The notes under the pieces: generated by a model | What the model saw: only the letters and a program-made list of their open reading frames with translations | Told to the model about the DNA's origin: nothing | The model's database searches: none | Position numbers and translations under genes: made by a program | Part shown: one piece after another, positions 6,263-7,048 of the stretch | How the letters are laid out: every line of letters begins with the position of its first letter | Position numbering within the stretch: the first letter of the stretch is position 1 | Assembly (NCBI GenBank): GCA_029884035.1 | Contig: JAOUIM010000192.1 | Span: 1-7,048, forward strand | DNA: 7,048 bases | Reading direction: 5' to 3' | DNA from: Aquincola sp. | Lineage (GTDB): Bacteria; Pseudomonadota; Gammaproteobacteria; Burkholderiales; Burkholderiaceae_C

Positions 6263-7048
6263 TCAGTGCGAGCGCCGACGCCGGACCGTCTCGGCCAGTT
6301 CGTCGAGCAGGCCCACGCTCGCATCCCATCCGATGCACGCGTCGGTGATGCTCTGGCCGTACACCAGCGCCGCGGGATCGTCCTTGCCCGGGCTGAACCT
6401 CTGGGCGCCGCCGTTGAGGTGGCTCTCGACCATGACGCCGAAGATGCATCGCGTGCCGCCGGCGATCTGCGCGCCGACGTCGCGCATCACGTCGACCTGG
6501 CGCTCATGCTGCTTGCTGCTGTTGGCATGGCTGGCATCGATCATCAGGCGACACGGCAGCTTAGCCGCCTCGATCTCGGCGCATGCCGCGGCCACGCTCG
6601 CAGCGTCGTAGTTGGGGCTCTTGCCCCCGCGCAGGATGACGTGGCAGTCGCGATTGCCGCGCGTCTCGACGATCGCGACCTGGCCGTTCTTGTGCACCGA
6701 CAGGAAATGGTGCGGCTTGCTCGCGGCCTGGATCGCGTCGATCGCGATCTTCAGATTGCCGTCGGTGCCGTTCTTGAAGCCGATCGGCGCCGACAGGCCG
6801 CTCGCCAACTCGCGGTGCACCTGGCTCTCGGTGGTGCGGGCGCCGATCGCGCCCCAGGCGATCAGGTCACCGATGTACTGCGGGCTGATCACGTCGAGGA
6901 ATTCGCTGCCTGCGGGCATTCCCATGCGGTTGATGTCGACCAGCAGCTGGCGCGCGATGCGCAGGCCCTCGTGGATGCGATAGCTCTCGTCGAGATAGGG
7001 GTCGTTGATCAGCCCCTTCCAGCCCACCGTGGTGCGCGGCTTCTCGAA
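6263..7048 (-). CDS. aroG: 3-deoxy-7-phosphoheptulonate (DAHP) synthase, class I AroG type, N-terminus outside window
   Basis: This cytosolic enzyme condenses phosphoenolpyruvate with erythrose 4-phosphate to give DAHP, the first step of the shikimate pathway to aromatic amino acids. The frame is open to the right edge; 261 residues are visible. They begin FEKPRTTVGWKG, matching E. coli AroG from about residue 95 of 350, so about 94 residues including the GPCSIHD metal-ligand Cys are missing. Visible motifs in order are EKPRTTVGWKG, GARTTESQVHRELASG, GFKNGTDG, LRGGK, DASHANSSKQ, GVMVESHL and SITDACIGW. These supply the active-site Lys and Arg residues and the remaining metal ligands (His in SHANS, Glu in VESH, Asp in TDACIGW). 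Residues forming the Phe pocket in AroG (L175, L179, S180, F209 and S211 by E. coli numbering, aligned by eye) appear conserved, so feedback control is likely, but Phe, Tyr or Trp specificity is not certain. The GTG at 7025-7027 is an internal Val codon. The stop is 30 bases from the convergent propeller stop. Confidence 0.96.
   Translation of the reverse strand, partial: FEKPRTTVGWKGLINDPYLDESYRIHEGLRIARQLLVDINRMGMPAGSEFLDVISPQYIGDLIAWGAIGARTTESQVHRELASGLSAPIGFKNGTDGNLKIAIDAIQAASKPHHFLSVHKNGQVAIVETRGNRDCHVILRGGKSPNYDAASVAAACAEIEAAKLPCRLMIDASHANSSKQHERQVDVMRDVGAQIAGGTRCIFGVMVESHLNGGAQRFSPGKDDPAALVYGQSITDACIGWDASVGLLDELAETVRRRRSH

Noticed and set aside
7025..7027. GTG start for the DAHP synthase
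   Set aside because: The homologous sequence FEKPRTT continues upstream to the window edge, so this GTG encodes an internal Val.
1..7048. Mobile elements, CRISPR arrays, tRNA or rRNA genes
   Set aside because: No regularly spaced repeats, transposase or integrase frames, or tRNA-like sequence were seen. The window is filled by six recognisable chromosomal genes.

Overview
This is a 7.05 kb, GC-rich stretch of an ordinary bacterial chromosome. The gene families point to a Gram-negative proteobacterium, most likely a betaproteobacterium of the Burkholderiales. The reasons are a SpoVR/YcgB homologue of the Gram-negative type, a Gly-rich lipoprotein with a VVAC lipobox, an AroG-type class I DAHP synthase and the very high GC at third codon positions. 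The taxonomic placement is inference. I see no mobile element, phage gene, CRISPR array, tRNA or rRNA.

Layout from left to right. (1) 1-999, plus: the C-terminal part of a SpoVR-family protein, cut by the window edge. (2) 1081-2064, minus: a small Gly-rich lipoprotein of unknown function, convergent with spoVR. (3) 2124-3539, minus: an FAD-linked D-2-hydroxyacid (D-lactate/glycolate-type) dehydrogenase, 59 bases upstream of the lipoprotein gene on the same strand. (4) 3669-4253, plus: a PduO-type ATP:cob(I)alamin adenosyltransferase, divergent from the dehydrogenase across a 129-base gap. (5) 4313-6232, plus: a secreted protein of the COG4880 / Beta_propel family, 59 bases after the adenosyltransferase. 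(6) 6263-7048, minus: the C-terminal three quarters of a class I DAHP synthase (AroG type), convergent with the propeller gene and cut by the right edge.

The genes do not form one pathway. They cover a stress/stationary-phase protein, 2-hydroxyacid oxidation, vitamin B12 cofactor activation, an envelope or secreted propeller, and entry to the shikimate pathway. The two proteins of unknown role are the lipoprotein and the propeller.

The most notable non-coding signals are hairpins at gene ends. A 22-pair near-perfect inverted repeat (981-1030) folds over the spoVR stop codon, so the 3' arm is an inverted copy of the last codons. A second hairpin (6207-6231) folds over the propeller stop codon. 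Neither is followed by a T-run. A third hairpin (4283-4306) buries the ribosome binding site of the propeller gene. I did not find convincing evidence of a new multi-gene system; the candidates worth checking are these RNA or DNA structures and the two uncharacterised exported proteins.
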